A stretch of 64,000 bases of DNA from Agromyces salentinus (GCF_009749395.1 NZ_WBIR01000006.1:1-64000); one strand, 5' to 3'. Shown: positions 8,361 to 18,573, counted from the first letter of the stretch. A program made the numbers and translations. The notes: a model not told the origin generated them from the sequence alone.

Positions 8361-9258
8361 CAATGGGACTCCTCAGGGCTCCGGCCTGCTCGCGGCCGAC
8401 ACCGGCATGGGCGCCGTGACCCTCCGCGTCGGCGACCTCGACGGCATGATCGGCTACTACCGCGACGCCGTCACGCTCGAGCTCCTGAGCCACGACGGCC
8501 CCGTCGCGGTGCTCGGCCGGGGCACCACCCCCGTCATGATCCTGCAGCACGCGCCCGAGCTGAAGCACGCGTCGCCACGCGACGCCGGGCTGTACCACAC
8601 GGCCATCCTCTTCGACACGCGCGAGGCGCTCGCGACCGCGATCTACGCCGTCGCGTCGCGGCATCCGGGCTCGTTCACCGGCAGTGCCGACCACCTCGTG
8701 AGCGAGGCGTTCTACTTCACCGACCCCGAGGGCAACGGCGTCGAGCTCTACTTCGACCGCGACCGCTCGCAGTGGAGCTGGGTGCACGGCCAGGTCGAGA
8801 TGGCGACGATCTTCCTCGACCCCAACGCCTACCTGCGCGACCACCTCGGCCAGGCGGGCGCGGATGCCGCGGCATCCGGCACCGGCCTCGGCGATGCGGT
8901 CGTCGGGCACGTCCACCTGTCGGTGGGCGACGTCGCGAGCGCGCGGGAGTTCTACGTCGACCGACTCGGATTCGAGACGACCGCCGCCATGGGCGACCAG
9001 GCGCTCTTCGTCTCGGCGGGCGGGTACCACCACCACATGGCGATGAACACGTGGGGCAGCCGGGGCGCCGGACGTCGCGGCCTCGCGCTCGGACTCGGCA
9101 AGGTCGAGATCGTGGTGCCGACCGCCGACGACCTCGGCGAACTCGGCGAGCGCATGACGCACTTCGGGGTCCCGACGCGCGACGACGGCCGCGCCCTCGC
9201 GTTCGAGGACCCGTGGGCGAACCTCGTCGAGGTGCGCCCCGCACCGGCGGCCGACTGA
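8350..9258 (+). CDS. VOC-superfamily ring-cleavage dioxygenase (CatE-like)
   Basis: The 302-residue protein is a duplication of the vicinal-oxygen-chelate fold, with modules at about residues 20-130 and 175-295. Metal-ligand histidines are visible in GLYHTAILFD and VGHVHLSVGD, with the Glu ligands in NGVELYFDRD and NLVEVRP. This matches two-module catechol 2,3-dioxygenase/hydroquinone-cleaving enzymes such as CatE; a glyoxalase-like role cannot be excluded. The GTG start at 8350 follows from a -10 hexamer five bases upstream. A TetR-family gene lies convergent just downstream and could respond to the same aromatics. Confidence 0.85.
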   Translation: MLTTNGTPQGSGLLAADTGMGAVTLRVGDLDGMIGYYRDAVTLELLSHDGPVAVLGRGTTPVMILQHAPELKHASPRDAGLYHTAILFDTREALATAIYAVASRHPGSFTGSADHLVSEAFYFTDPEGNGVELYFDRDRSQWSWVHGQVEMATIFLDPNAYLRDHLGQAGADAAASGTGLGDAVVGHVHLSVGDVASAREFYVDRLGFETTAAMGDQALFVSAGGYHHHMAMNTWGSRGAGRRGLALGLGKVEIVVPTADDLGELGERMTHFGVPTRDDGRALAFEDPWANLVEVRPAPAAD

Positions 9259-9305
9259 CGCGTGCGGCCGCCGCTCCCGCTCCGGTGGTGGGCGGCCTGC
9301 CCGCG

Positions 9306-9956
9306 TCAGCCCTGCGGGTGGCTCGGCCCCTTGGCGTGCGACATGTCGTGGAAGTCGCCGAACGCCTGCCCGTCGCCGCTGATGGGAGAGTTGCCGGGTC
9401 TCGCGCGGAGCCCGTCGAGCACGACCGTCAGCTGTCGCCGCCAGAACGGCAGGTACGCCCCGCCGTACTGCCCGAGGCTGCCGAGCATGTCCACGAGCAC
9501 GCTGAGGTCGACGGCCGTGACGTCGGCCCGCAGGCTCCCCTCCGCCTGGGCGCGCGCGACCATGCCGTCGATGACCTCGGCGAACTCCACGCCCGGTCGG
9601 TGGGTCGGGTCGAGCTCTGCGACGCGGCGCATCACGGCAGGAACGTAGGGCGACTCGGCCAGCCAGCCGGCCAGCAACTCGAGGTACAGCTCGATCGAGC
9701 GCCATCCGGTCTCGGCGCCGAGGATCTGCGGCGCGAGCTCGTGCAGGTCGGCGACCGACGCGTCGTAGAGCTCCCGGATGAGCGCGTCCCGGTTCGCGAA
9801 GTGCCGGTAGACCGTGCCGGCTCCCACCCCTGCCCTCGCGGCGAGGTCATCGAGCGGCGCATCGATACCGCGCTCGGCGAACAGCACCCTCGCCTCGGCG
9901 AGAAGGCGCTCATGGTTTCGTCGCGCATCGCGGCGCGGCGACGCGCTCGAGTTCAC
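9306..9956 (-). CDS. TetR/AcrR-family transcriptional regulator
   Basis: A protein of about 216 residues with an N-terminal TetR helix-turn-helix (LLAEARVLFAERGIDAPLDDLAARAGVGAGTVYRHFANRDALI split over about residues 15-57) and a helical ligand domain ending with a His-rich tail. GTG at 9956 was chosen because AGG lies about nine bases upstream; GTG at 9965 and ATG at 9989 are in frame. The target is unknown; the convergent dioxygenase at 8350 is the nearest candidate. Confidence 0.88.
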   Translation of the reverse strand: MNSSASPRRDARRNHERLLAEARVLFAERGIDAPLDDLAARAGVGAGTVYRHFANRDALIRELYDASVADLHELAPQILGAETGWRSIELYLELLAGWLAESPYVPAVMRRVAELDPTHRPGVEFAEVIDGMVARAQAEGSLRADVTAVDLSVLVDMLGSLGQYGGAYLPFWRRQLTVVLDGLRARPGNSPISGDGQAFGDFHDMSHAKGPSHPQG

Positions 9957-10170
9957 GGGGTTCACCCTACGCCCGTTGTGGACTATCATTCGGAGGGAAG
10001 TCTCCGTTTCATCGAAGCGGGGACGACCGGCCTTCTTGGGGGAGAAGGATGCGGTGCGGCGGGCGGCTGATCGGTTCATCCGTTCGGGGGGACAGCCCGC
10101 CGCGCCGGGCCCGGTTCGGCGCCCGACGTCGCGCCTCCTCGTCCGCCTCGATGGCCCGAAGCACACGGCA

Positions 10171-10183
10171 TAGGCTGGACGGG
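10171..10183 (+). promoter_or_regulatory. leaderless promoter of the kyn operon
   Basis: TAGGCT at 10171-10176, six bases, then the GTG of kynA at 10183. No Shine-Dalgarno sequence lies in between, so a leaderless transcript is predicted. Confidence 0.55.
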
Positions 10184-11061
10184 TGAACGCACACGAGGGC
10201 ACGGACGACGGCGTCGAAGCCAACACACGCCGCATCGAGGCCTCCGTCGTCACGGATTTCAGCGATCGCATGAGCTATGCCGGATACCTCGACCTGCCCA
10301 CGCTGCTCAGCGCGCAGCGACCGATCTCCCGGCCCGAGCATCACGACGAGCTGCTCTTCATCGTCCAGCACCAGACCACCGAGCTCTGGCTGAAGCTCGT
10401 GCTGCACGAGCTCCAGAGCGCGCGCGACCTGCTGAGGGCCGATGAGCTCGCGAGGGCGCTCAAGTGCGTCGCCCGGGTGAAGCACATCCAGAAGACCCTG
10501 ACCGAGCAGTGGTCGGTGCTCGCGACGCTGACACCCGCCGAGTACGCGCAGTTCCGCGGCGTGCTCGGCAACGCGAGCGGGTTCCAGTCCTTCCAGTACC
10601 GGGCCGTCGAGTTCGTGCTCGGCAACAAGAACCCGCGCATGCTGACCGTGTTCGAGTCCGACCCCGAGGCCTCCGCCGTGCTCACGGCCGCGCTCGAGTC
10701 ACCGAGCCTCTACGACGAGTTCCTCCGCCTGCTGGCCCGTGCCGGCTATCCGATCCCCGAGTCGGTGCTCGAGCGCGACGTGACGCAGGCGTGGACCTTC
10801 GTGCCGGAACTCGTTCCCGTGTTCGCGCAGATCTACGCCCATACCGACCAGCACTGGGCCGCTTACGAGACCTGCGAGGAGCTCGTCGACCTCGAGGACA
10901 ACTTCCAGCTCTGGCGGTTCCGGCACCTGAAGACGGTCGAGCGCATCATCGGCAGCAAGCCGGGCACCGGCGGGTCGAGCGGTGCGAGCTTCCTGCAGCG
11001 GGCGCTCGAGCTCACGTTCTTCCCCGAGCTGTTCGCCGTGCGCACCGAGATCCCGGGATGA
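10183..11061 (+). CDS. kynA: tryptophan 2,3-dioxygenase
   Basis: Haem enzyme opening the indole ring of L-tryptophan to N-formylkynurenine, the first step of the kynurenine route. The 292-residue protein shows the family signatures DELLFIVQHQTTELWLKL, GFQSFQYR and RHLKTVERIIG with the proximal haem histidine, followed by the flexible GTGGSSGASFL loop over the substrate. The length is normal. It heads a three-gene unit; the next start lies three bases after its stop. Confidence 0.96.
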   Translation: MNAHEGTDDGVEANTRRIEASVVTDFSDRMSYAGYLDLPTLLSAQRPISRPEHHDELLFIVQHQTTELWLKLVLHELQSARDLLRADELARALKCVARVKHIQKTLTEQWSVLATLTPAEYAQFRGVLGNASGFQSFQYRAVEFVLGNKNPRMLTVFESDPEASAVLTAALESPSLYDEFLRLLARAGYPIPESVLERDVTQAWTFVPELVPVFAQIYAHTDQHWAAYETCEELVDLEDNFQLWRFRHLKTVERIIGSKPGTGGSSGASFLQRALELTFFPELFAVRTEIPG

Positions 11062-11064
11062 CGG

Positions 11065-12072
11065 ATGCCGCGGCACGATGACTCCCGCGACGCCGACGCC
11101 TCGCTCGGCGCGAACGCCTCGCCCGCTCGCCGTTCGCTGAACGGCGAGCATCCGGGCGAGCTCGGCACGCGACTGCCTCCGCTCGTCGACCACCACGTCC
11201 ACCTCATGATCATCGGCGCCGACGCGCTCGCGGAGTCCGGGCTCGCGGGCGTCGTCGACCTCGGCGCGCCGCTCGACCTCGTGGCCGCGCTGCACGCGCG
11301 AGACGGGTTCCCGCGCGCCGATTTCGCCGGCGCCTTCCTCACCGCCCCGGGAGGCTATCCCTCCGACCGCGACTGGGCGGCCCCAGGCAGTGTGCGAGGG
11401 GTCGAGGCCGACGACACCGGCGACCGCGCCTCGCTTCCAGGGCCGGCCGAGGCGGCCGTGGCCGAGCAGCAGGCGTTCGGGGCATCCGTCATCAAGGTCG
11501 TGCTGAACGTCACGGCCGGGCCCGTGTTCGACGCCGCGACCCTCGCCGCGATCGTGCGCGCCGCCCGCGAGCGCGGACTCCCCGTCGTCGCGCACGTCGA
11601 GGGCGAGGGCATGACCCGGCTCGCCATCGAGGCCGGCGTCGACGCCCTCGCCCACACGCCGTTCACCGAACGCGTCGACGACGGGCTGATCGCTCGCGCC
11701 GTCGCGCTCCGGCAGCGGTGGATCTCCACGCTGGTCGTCACGGGGTACGGCGAGCGCACGCCCGAGACCGAGTACGCGATCGACAACCTCCGCCGCTTCC
11801 ACGCCGCGGGCGGACGCGTGCTCTACGGCACCGACCTCGGCAACGGCGAGCTGCCGCTCGGCGTGAACCCCGACGAGCTCGCACTGCTCCTGGAGGCCGG
11901 GCTCGCGGCATCCGACGTGCTCGACGCCATCATCGACCCGTGGCCGCGACGCGATCGCGACGACGCCGTGGCCACCTTCGTGCCGGGGGCGCCGCCCGCA
12001 GACCTGGAGACCCTGCCGACGTGGCTCGCCTCGGCCGTCGTCGTGCCCGCAGAAGAGCTGGAGATCCCGTGA
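11065..12072 (+). CDS. metal-dependent amidohydrolase in the kyn operon (candidate N-formylkynurenine formamidase)
   Basis: The 335-residue protein has a complete amidohydrolase-superfamily metal set: HxH at His44/His46 (VDHHVHL), a probable carboxylated lysine Lys144 (SVIKVVLN), His177 (VVAHVEG), His197 (LAHTPF) and Asp257 (YGTDLGNG). It starts three bases after kynA and its stop overlaps the kynU start (GTGA), so it is locked between the enzymes that make N-formylkynurenine and use kynurenine. The usual KynB (cyclase fold) or alpha/beta-hydrolase formamidase is absent nearby. The inference is that it removes the formyl group; the sequence proves only a metal hydrolase fold. Confidence 0.8.
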   Translation: MPRHDDSRDADASLGANASPARRSLNGEHPGELGTRLPPLVDHHVHLMIIGADALAESGLAGVVDLGAPLDLVAALHARDGFPRADFAGAFLTAPGGYPSDRDWAAPGSVRGVEADDTGDRASLPGPAEAAVAEQQAFGASVIKVVLNVTAGPVFDAATLAAIVRAARERGLPVVAHVEGEGMTRLAIEAGVDALAHTPFTERVDDGLIARAVALRQRWISTLVVTGYGERTPETEYAIDNLRRFHAAGGRVLYGTDLGNGELPLGVNPDELALLLEAGLAASDVLDAIIDPWPRRDRDDAVATFVPGAPPADLETLPTWLASAVVVPAEELEIP

Positions 12073-13328
12073 CCCTCGACCCGCAACTCGCGTTCGCCCG
12101 CCGAATGGACCGCTCCGACGGGCTCGCCCACCACCGCACGCGATTCGAGGGTGCCGAGACCGACCTGGTCTACTTCGACGGGAACTCGCTCGGCCGGCCG
12201 CCGAAGTCGGCGATCACCCGCGTCGAGGAGTTCCTCCGCGAGAGCTGGGGAGGCCGACTCATCCGCGGTTGGGACGAGTCCTGGCTGCGACTGCCGAACG
12301 AGATCGGCGACCGCATCGGGCGGGCGGTGATCGATGCGAAGGCCGGCCAGACGATCATCGGCGACTCGACCACGGTACTGCTGTACAAGCTCGCGCGCGC
12401 CGCGGTCGACGCGCAGGTCGCCCGCGACCCCGCCCGCACCGAGATCGTCGTCGACACCGACAACTTCCCGACCGACCGGTACGTGCTCGACGGCATCGCG
12501 AAGGAGCGCGGCCTGACCCTCCGCTGGATCGAGGTCGACACCACGGCCGGCGTCACCCCGGAACAACTCGCCGCCGCCGTCGGGCCGCAGACCGGACTCG
12601 TCGTCGTCTCCCACGTCGCCTACCGGTCGGCCTACCTCGCGGATGCCCCGCGCCTCACCCGCATCGCACACGACGCCGGTGCGCTGATCCTCTGGGACCT
12701 CTGCCACTCCGCCGGCTCCGTGCCGGTCAAGGCCGACGAGTGGGGCTTCGACCTGGCCGTCGGATGCACCTACAAGTACCTCAACGGCGGGCCCGGCTCG
12801 CCGGCCTTCGCGTACGTGCGCGAGGACCTGCAGGCCGCCCTCCAGCAGCCGATCCAGGGCTGGTGGGGCACGCGCGACATGTTCCTCATGGGCCCGGAGT
12901 ACCAACCGGCGCCCGGCATGCAGCGCTTCGTCAGCGGCACGGCCCCGATCGTCGGCATGCTCGCGATGCAGGAGACGCTGGGCATGATCGAGGATGCCGG
13001 CATGCCCGCCATCCGCGCGAAGTCGGTCGCCCTCACCGAGTTCGCCATCTCGCTCGCAGCCGAGTGGCTCGCGCCCCTCGGCGTGGCCCTCGCGTCCCCC
13101 GACGACACCGAGCGACGCGGCGGGCACGTCACCTTCCTCCATCCCGAGATGCGCGAGGTGGTCGCGCGGCTCTGGCAGCAGGACGTCATTCCCGACTACC
13201 GGGATCCCGGCGGCATCCGCATCGGGCTCTCGCCGCTGTCGACGAGCTTCGAAGAGGTGCACCGCGGCATCGCCGCCACGCGCGACGTGCTGAAGCAGGT
13301 CCTGCTCGAGCGGGCCGGACTGGCCTGA
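12069..13328 (+). CDS. kynU: kynureninase
   Basis: PLP enzyme splitting kynurenine to anthranilate and alanine. The 419-residue protein opens from the GTG overlapping the previous stop. The cofactor lysine is Lys236 in VGCTYKYLNGGPGSPAF, a signature specific for kynureninase, and ILWDLCHSAG holds the Asp that pairs with the pyridine nitrogen. The length is normal. As no 3-hydroxylase is next to it, the pathway here probably ends at anthranilate. Confidence 0.96.
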   Translation: MTLDPQLAFARRMDRSDGLAHHRTRFEGAETDLVYFDGNSLGRPPKSAITRVEEFLRESWGGRLIRGWDESWLRLPNEIGDRIGRAVIDAKAGQTIIGDSTTVLLYKLARAAVDAQVARDPARTEIVVDTDNFPTDRYVLDGIAKERGLTLRWIEVDTTAGVTPEQLAAAVGPQTGLVVVSHVAYRSAYLADAPRLTRIAHDAGALILWDLCHSAGSVPVKADEWGFDLAVGCTYKYLNGGPGSPAFAYVREDLQAALQQPIQGWWGTRDMFLMGPEYQPAPGMQRFVSGTAPIVGMLAMQETLGMIEDAGMPAIRAKSVALTEFAISLAAEWLAPLGVALASPDDTERRGGHVTFLHPEMREVVARLWQQDVIPDYRDPGGIRIGLSPLSTSFEEVHRGIAATRDVLKQVLLERAGLA

Positions 13329-13487
13329 ACGCGGCCTCGGCCTGCGCCGCTAGCACCCCGGCCGGGTCCTGACAACCCCACCGCTGCGATCGGGTGTTCC
13401 GAAGATGCCCGACATAGCATCGAGGCATCATCGGACAGGTGAGCGCCCCCACGGGCCGCACCCCGTTCCCGACGTCAGGAGCACAGC

Positions 13488-13871
13488 ATGACGGACACGA
13501 ATCGAACGAACACCGACACGACCGACGCGGCCCGCGACGCCGCCGAGCAGGCGACCGAGGCGGCCGGCCGCGCGGGCGAGGCGGCGGCGGACGTCACGTC
13601 GGACGTCGTCGACCAGGCCGAGGACATCCTCGACGACATGCGCGACGACCTCGCCTCGGCCGCCTCGCAGGCGAAGGATGCCGGCACCGACGCACTCGCG
13701 GCCGCGCAGGCCCAGGCCCAGCAGGCCTACGAGACCAGCCGCGAACTCGTCGACGACGGCGTCGGCTTCGTGAAGGCCAAGTACCGGGAGAACCCCGGCC
13801 TCGTGATCGCGGTGGGCGCCGCGGCCGTGGTCGCCCTGGGCCTCATCGTGCGGGCGATCGGGCGCCGCTAG
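13488..13871 (+). CDS. small Ala/Asp-rich protein with C-terminal membrane anchor (DUF883/ElaB-like)
   Basis: The 127-residue protein is mainly amphipathic Ala-rich helix, followed near the C-terminus by ENPGLVIAVGAAAVVALGLIV and an Arg-rich end, the layout of tail-anchored ribosome- or stress-associated proteins of the DUF883 type. CAGGAG lies six bases before the ATG, and TAGCAT at 13415-13420 is a plausible -10, giving a leader of about 60 bases. The gene is monocistronic and ends at a long hairpin (13926-13966). Function is inferred from architecture only. Confidence 0.75.
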   Translation: MTDTNRTNTDTTDAARDAAEQATEAAGRAGEAAADVTSDVVDQAEDILDDMRDDLASAASQAKDAGTDALAAAQAQAQQAYETSRELVDDGVGFVKAKYRENPGLVIAVGAAAVVALGLIVRAIGRR

Positions 13872-13925
13872 CGGCGACCCATCGGCCCGCCCGGGCTCGG
13901 CGAAGGGGAACACGCCGGACAGACG

Positions 13926-13966
13926 ACGGAGCGCATCGAGACCTCACGGGTCTCGATGCGCTCCGT
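13926..13966. repeat. palindromic repeat acting as terminator, copy 1
   Basis: A stem of 16 perfect base pairs (GGAGCGCATCGAGACC, 13928-13943, against 13949-13964) plus two flanking pairs encloses a five-base loop. The core ATCGAGACC ... GGTCTCGAT recurs at 28489-28522 and 48103-48132. Here it lies after the 13871 stop and ahead of the purS promoter, so it likely ends transcription. Confidence 0.75.
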
Positions 13967-14022
13967 TCCCGGTTCCGGGCGCCCGGATCCGGACCGTGGC
14001 CGCGCAGCCGCACGCACCCCGG

Positions 14023-14028
14023 TAGAAT
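14023..14028 (+). promoter_or_regulatory. -10 element of the purSQ promoter
   Basis: TAGAAT lies 40 bases before the purS GTG, giving a leader of about 34 bases that carries ACGGAG as ribosome binding site. No clear -35 is visible. Confidence 0.45.
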
Positions 14029-14068
14029 CGAAGGCATCCACACCCTCGACACCGGACGGAGAACCGCG

Positions 14069-14341
14069 GTGCCCACCATCGTCGTCGACGTGATGCCCAA
14101 GGCCGAACTGCTCGACCCCCAGGGGAAGGCCGTCGCCGGCGCCCTCTCGCGCACCGGACGTACGGGCTTCAGCTCCGTGCGCATCGGCAAGCGCTTCGAA
14201 CTCACCGTCGACGGTCCGGTCGACGACGAGCTGCGCGCGAGCGTGCAGCAGATCGCCGAGGAGATCCTCTCGAACTCGGTCATCGAAGACGTCGTCAACA
14301 TCGACTTCGGCGACGAGGCCGACGAGTCCACGGAGGGCTGA
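14069..14341 (+). CDS. purS: phosphoribosylformylglycinamidine synthase, PurS subunit
   Basis: A small 90-residue subunit of the three-part FGAM synthase (PurS, PurQ, PurL) that bridges the glutaminase and synthetase. It opens [22 protein letters not shown], contains RIGKRFEL, and ends with an acidic tail, the usual PurS pattern. The GTG at 14069 is preceded by ACGGAG at proper distance. purQ follows four bases after the stop. Confidence 0.95.
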   Translation: MPTIVVDVMPKAELLDPQGKAVAGALSRTGRTGFSSVRIGKRFELTVDGPVDDELRASVQQIAEEILSNSVIEDVVNIDFGDEADESTEG

Positions 14342-14345
14342 CGTC

Positions 14346-15044
<699 letters not shown>

Positions 15045-15733
15045 CCCCGCAGCGAAAACAGGAACGGGCGGCCGGCGACGGTCGTCCATTCCTGTTTTCG
15101 GCCGGTGCACGCATCCGTTCCTGTTTTCAGGCGCCGCGGTACGCCGATGCGAGCGGATGCCGCGGCCGTTCGGGGTGGACCTCGACGTGAGCGGATGCGA
15201 TCGGGCGTCGACGGCCTCGGCTTCTTCACGAGCGTCATCCGCAAGGCCCTCGTCGAGGCGTAGCCCCGCACGGAGACAGGAATGGGCGACCGGCGATGGT
15301 CGTCCGTTCCTGTTTTCGGCCCGGTGCACGCATCCGTTCCTGTTTTCAGGCGCCGCGGTGTGCCGATGCGAGCGGATGCCGCGCCGCGGTGCCGCGATGC
15401 GGGCGGATGCCGCGCCGCGGTGCGGCGGCTTCGGCCCCGACACCGCCGCCGCGATGCGGTCGGGCGTCGACGGCCTCGGCTTCTTCACGAGCGTCATCCG
15501 CAAGGCCCTCGTCGAGGCGTAGCCCCGCAGCGAAAACAGGAACGGGCGACCGGCGACGGCCGTCCATTCCTGTTTTCCGTGCGGTGCACGCATCCATTCC
15601 TGTTTTCAGGCGCCGCGGTACGCCGATGCGAGCGGATGCGGCGCCGCAGTGCCGATACGAACGGATGCCGCGCCGCAGTGCCGATGCGAGCGGATGCCGC
15701 GCCGCGGTGCGGCGAGGCAGGGATCGTCGAGGG

Positions 15734-15765
15734 CCCGGGCCTCCGCCCGGGGCCCCGCCGGGGCC
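15734..15765. terminator. two adjacent GC hairpins after mscS
   Basis: CCCGGGC (15734-15740) pairs with GCCCGGG (15745-15751), and GGCCCC (15751-15756) pairs with GGGGCC (15760-15765). The pair lies just past the mscS stop, between convergent genes. Confidence 0.45.
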
Positions 15766-15777
15766 GCGCCGTCGCCG

Positions 15778-17043
15778 TCAGGATTCGTCGCCGCCGTCCG
15801 GCCCGTGCGCGGGACGCGTCTCCCCCGCGACATCCGCCTCACTCGCGTCGCCGATGCGCTGCACCGGGATCGCCGCGGTGAAGGTCGACGCCCGCTCCTC
15901 CGCGTCCGGGGTTCCGGAGAAGAGCCCGGCGCGCTCCGGGACGGCCTCGGTCGCGGTATGCGGAGCGGCCGTCGTGCGCGCGGCGGGCGCCGCGGCCTCG
16001 ACCGCGTCCCCGATGAGCACGCGTTGGCGCGGCAGGGCGGCGGCATCCGTCTCGCGAACCCACTCGACGAGGCGCTCTCGCACCACGCACCTGAGGTCCC
16101 ACAGGGCCGCCGAGTCGTTCGCGCTCACGAGCACGCGGACGCGCACGAAGCCGCCGGTCGCCTCGGTGACCTGCAGCACCGACGTGCGCCCATCCCAGAG
16201 CTCGGTGTCCGCGAGCACGAGGTCGAGCTCCTCGCGCATGCCGTCGGTCGAGACGCGCCAGTCGACGTCGAACTCGACCGAGCCGATCAGGGCGCTGCCG
16301 TACTTGGTCCAGTTCTCGAACGGGGTCGTCGTGAAGTACGTGCACGGCAGCACCACGGTGCGTTCATCCCAGGTGACCACGACGACGTAGGTGAGCGTGA
16401 TCTCGCGGATGCGACCCCATTCGCCGTCGACCACGACCACGTCGTCGACGCGGATCGCCTCGCTGAACGCGATCTGCACGCCGGCGAAGACGTTCGCGAG
16501 CACCGTCTGCGCGGCGAGGCCGGCGACGATCGACGCGATGCCGGCCGAGGCGAGCACGCTGGCGCCGACGGCCCGGACCTGGTCGAACGTGAGCAGGATC
16601 GAGCCGAGTGCGACGACGATGATGACGACCACCACGAGACGGCGCACGATCTGCATCTGGGTGCGCACCCGCCTGGCGACCCGGTTGTCGGCGACGTCGA
16701 CGTCATAGCGGGAGACGCTGATGTCGACGAGGAACAGGAACACCTGGCAGACGAGCCATGCGCCGACGGCGATGACGAGGATGAGCGCGAGGTGCTCGAG
16801 CGCCGGCAGCCACGCCTGCTCGGGGAAGGCGACGCGCACCGCGATCCAGAGGCCGATGACGAGCAGCAGGCTCCGGAACGGCCATCGCGCCCGTCGGATG
16901 AGGATCGCGGCCCAGTCGCGACGGCGTGCGATCGCCCTCACGACGAGCGAGGCGATCGCCGAGATCACCAGCACCGCCGCAACGACGATCGCGACCGCGA
17001 CGACGAATCCGATCCAGGAATGGGTATCGAGCAGGTCCTGCAT
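15778..17043 (-). CDS. mechanosensitive ion channel, MscS family
   Basis: The 421-residue membrane protein opens MQDLLDTHSWIGFVV, with AAGGGAG four bases before the ATG at 17043. Four hydrophobic spans precede the pore-lining helix region AVGASVLASAGIASIVAGLAAQ (split here for length, about residues 165-190), rich in Gly and Ala as in MscS TM3. The beta domain follows (RVDDVVVVDGEWGRI, PCTYFTTTPFENWTK). A low-complexity tail of about 80 residues ends the protein. It should act as a tension-gated relief valve. A -10-like TAGGCT lies at 17072-17067 on its strand. Confidence 0.9.
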   Translation of the reverse strand: MQDLLDTHSWIGFVVAVAIVVAAVLVISAIASLVVRAIARRRDWAAILIRRARWPFRSLLLVIGLWIAVRVAFPEQAWLPALEHLALILVIAVGAWLVCQVFLFLVDISVSRYDVDVADNRVARRVRTQMQIVRRLVVVVIIVVALGSILLTFDQVRAVGASVLASAGIASIVAGLAAQTVLANVFAGVQIAFSEAIRVDDVVVVDGEWGRIREITLTYVVVVTWDERTVVLPCTYFTTTPFENWTKYGSALIGSVEFDVDWRVSTDGMREELDLVLADTELWDGRTSVLQVTEATGGFVRVRVLVSANDSAALWDLRCVVRERLVEWVRETDAAALPRQRVLIGDAVEAAAPAARTTAAPHTATEAVPERAGLFSGTPDAEERASTFTAAIPVQRIGDASEADVAGETRPAHGPDGGDES

Positions 17044-17119
17044 GCAACTCCCTTCGGCGTCGTCCCAGCCTAGGAAGGCAATCGCAGAGGGACCTGAGCG
17101 CACGGCACCCGCACGACGA

Positions 17120-17157
17120 CGGCGGCAGGACACCCGGGATCGGGCATCCTGCCGCCG
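17120..17157. terminator. hairpin downstream of the carboxypeptidase gene
   Basis: An 11-bp stem CGGCGGCAGGA (17120-17130) / TCCTGCCGCCG (17147-17157) encloses a 16-base loop that itself contains CCCG/CGGG. It lies between the mscS promoter and the end of the carboxypeptidase gene. Confidence 0.6.
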
Positions 17158-17183
17158 CTGGTGTTCCGCGCCGGCGCGTCAGC

Positions 17184-18329
17184 TCAGAAGAGCGGGGTGA
17201 CGCCGGTGTCGGTCTGGTAACCGGTGACCGGTGCGTGGGGGATCTCCTCCCAGCGCGCCGGGTCCTCCTGCTGCACCTCGCCCGTGGCCATGCCGAGCAG
17301 CACCTCCTGCAGTGCGAGCACGTTCTGGCGGATCGACTTGCCGCGCGCCTTCTGGCCGAGGCTGCCGTCGCTCGTGTTGCCACTCGTCTCGAAGAAGATC
17401 GCGGGGTTGCTGTGACCCTCGGGGTTCAGGCCCTTGTAGTCGTAGCCGAGCATCATCGCCGAGACGACGCCGCCCTTGATGTCGATCTCGAGGCTGCCGC
17501 CGACCTGGTAGCGATCCATGTTGATGTTGCCGTACTTGGCCAGCTCGTCGTAGACGTGCACGTGCATCTGGCGCGTCAGCACGTCGTAGGCGCCACCCTC
17601 GATGCCGGGCAGCGTCGGTCCGCCCGGGGCCAGGGAGATGCCGAGCGACAGCGTCACGTCATCGCCCGTGCCGTACTCCGTCTTGAGGCCCTGGTGGTGG
17701 ATGTCGATGGCGAACGCCGGGTCGACCATCGTCCAGTACTCGTAGAAGGCCTCCGACTCGTCGGCCACGAACTTGCCGTCGCCCCAGTCGCGGTTCAGGT
17801 CGATGCGCTGGTTCGAGCCGTCCTGGAGCACCGTCTGGCGGATGTTGAGCTCCGAGCCGTCGGGGTTGTACATCGGGATGACGTGGAACGTGTAGGTCTC
17901 GCGCAGCAGTGACCAGTCGGGCGAGCCGTTCGTGCCGAGCTCCTTCAGCACCGACAGCAGCGACTCGGTGCCATAGGGCTCGTTGCCGTGGATGCGCCCC
18001 TGCAGCCAGACCGCCTCGGGTCCGTCGCCGACGGTGGCGACGTAGAGGTCGCGCCCCTGCTCGGAGGTGGAGACCTCTGTGCCGACCTCGGCGAGCGTCG
18101 TGACGTCGACGCCGAACCGCGACGTGCGTTCGAGGCGTTCGAGCTGGGCGACGAGGTCTGCGTACGTCGCGATGCTCGAGATGTTGGTGCTGCCCTCGGT
18201 CGACGGGAAGTTCGGGTCGGCGAGGGCCGGTGATCCGGCGGTCAACGGGATGGCGACGGCGAATGCGGCCGCGGCCGCGATGGCCCTGGTGCGACGACGG
18301 CGGTTGGACGGCTTCAGGCCATGGGTCAT
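17184..18329 (-). CDS. secreted M14-family zinc carboxypeptidase
   Basis: The 381-residue protein has a Sec signal peptide (Arg-rich start, AIAAAAAFAVAIPLTAGSPALA, cleavage near residue 38). The M14 zinc motif HxxE is in GRIHGNEPYG, the third zinc ligand is probably in AIDIHHQG, and the catalytic Glu is in IFFETSGN. It would trim C-terminal residues from external peptides. GGGGGAG precedes the ATG, and a -10-like TAGGCT lies at 18429-18424, giving a leader of almost 90 bases. Confidence 0.9.
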   Translation of the reverse strand: MTHGLKPSNRRRRTRAIAAAAAFAVAIPLTAGSPALADPNFPSTEGSTNISSIATYADLVAQLERLERTSRFGVDVTTLAEVGTEVSTSEQGRDLYVATVGDGPEAVWLQGRIHGNEPYGTESLLSVLKELGTNGSPDWSLLRETYTFHVIPMYNPDGSELNIRQTVLQDGSNQRIDLNRDWGDGKFVADESEAFYEYWTMVDPAFAIDIHHQGLKTEYGTGDDVTLSLGISLAPGGPTLPGIEGGAYDVLTRQMHVHVYDELAKYGNINMDRYQVGGSLEIDIKGGVVSAMMLGYDYKGLNPEGHSNPAIFFETSGNTSDGSLGQKARGKSIRQNVLALQEVLLGMATGEVQQEDPARWEEIPHAPVTGYQTDTGVTPLF

Positions 18330-18573
18330 GCGGTAACTCCCCCTCGAGTCGGATGCGCCGCGTAGGGCGGCGCACGGCCCTCGGATCTGTGCCGGAAGAG
18401 GCTTTCCCCGAGTGCTTGCATGCAGCCTAGGGTTCGACCATGGATCGATTCAAGGGACGCCCGTCCGGCGCTTCCGTCGATGTCGCACCGAACGTCCCCT
18501 CCGGACATCCGCCCTTCCGCCGTCGTCGGCGATGACGGATGATGGGCTGCATCCGTTGATCGAAGGAGATCCG

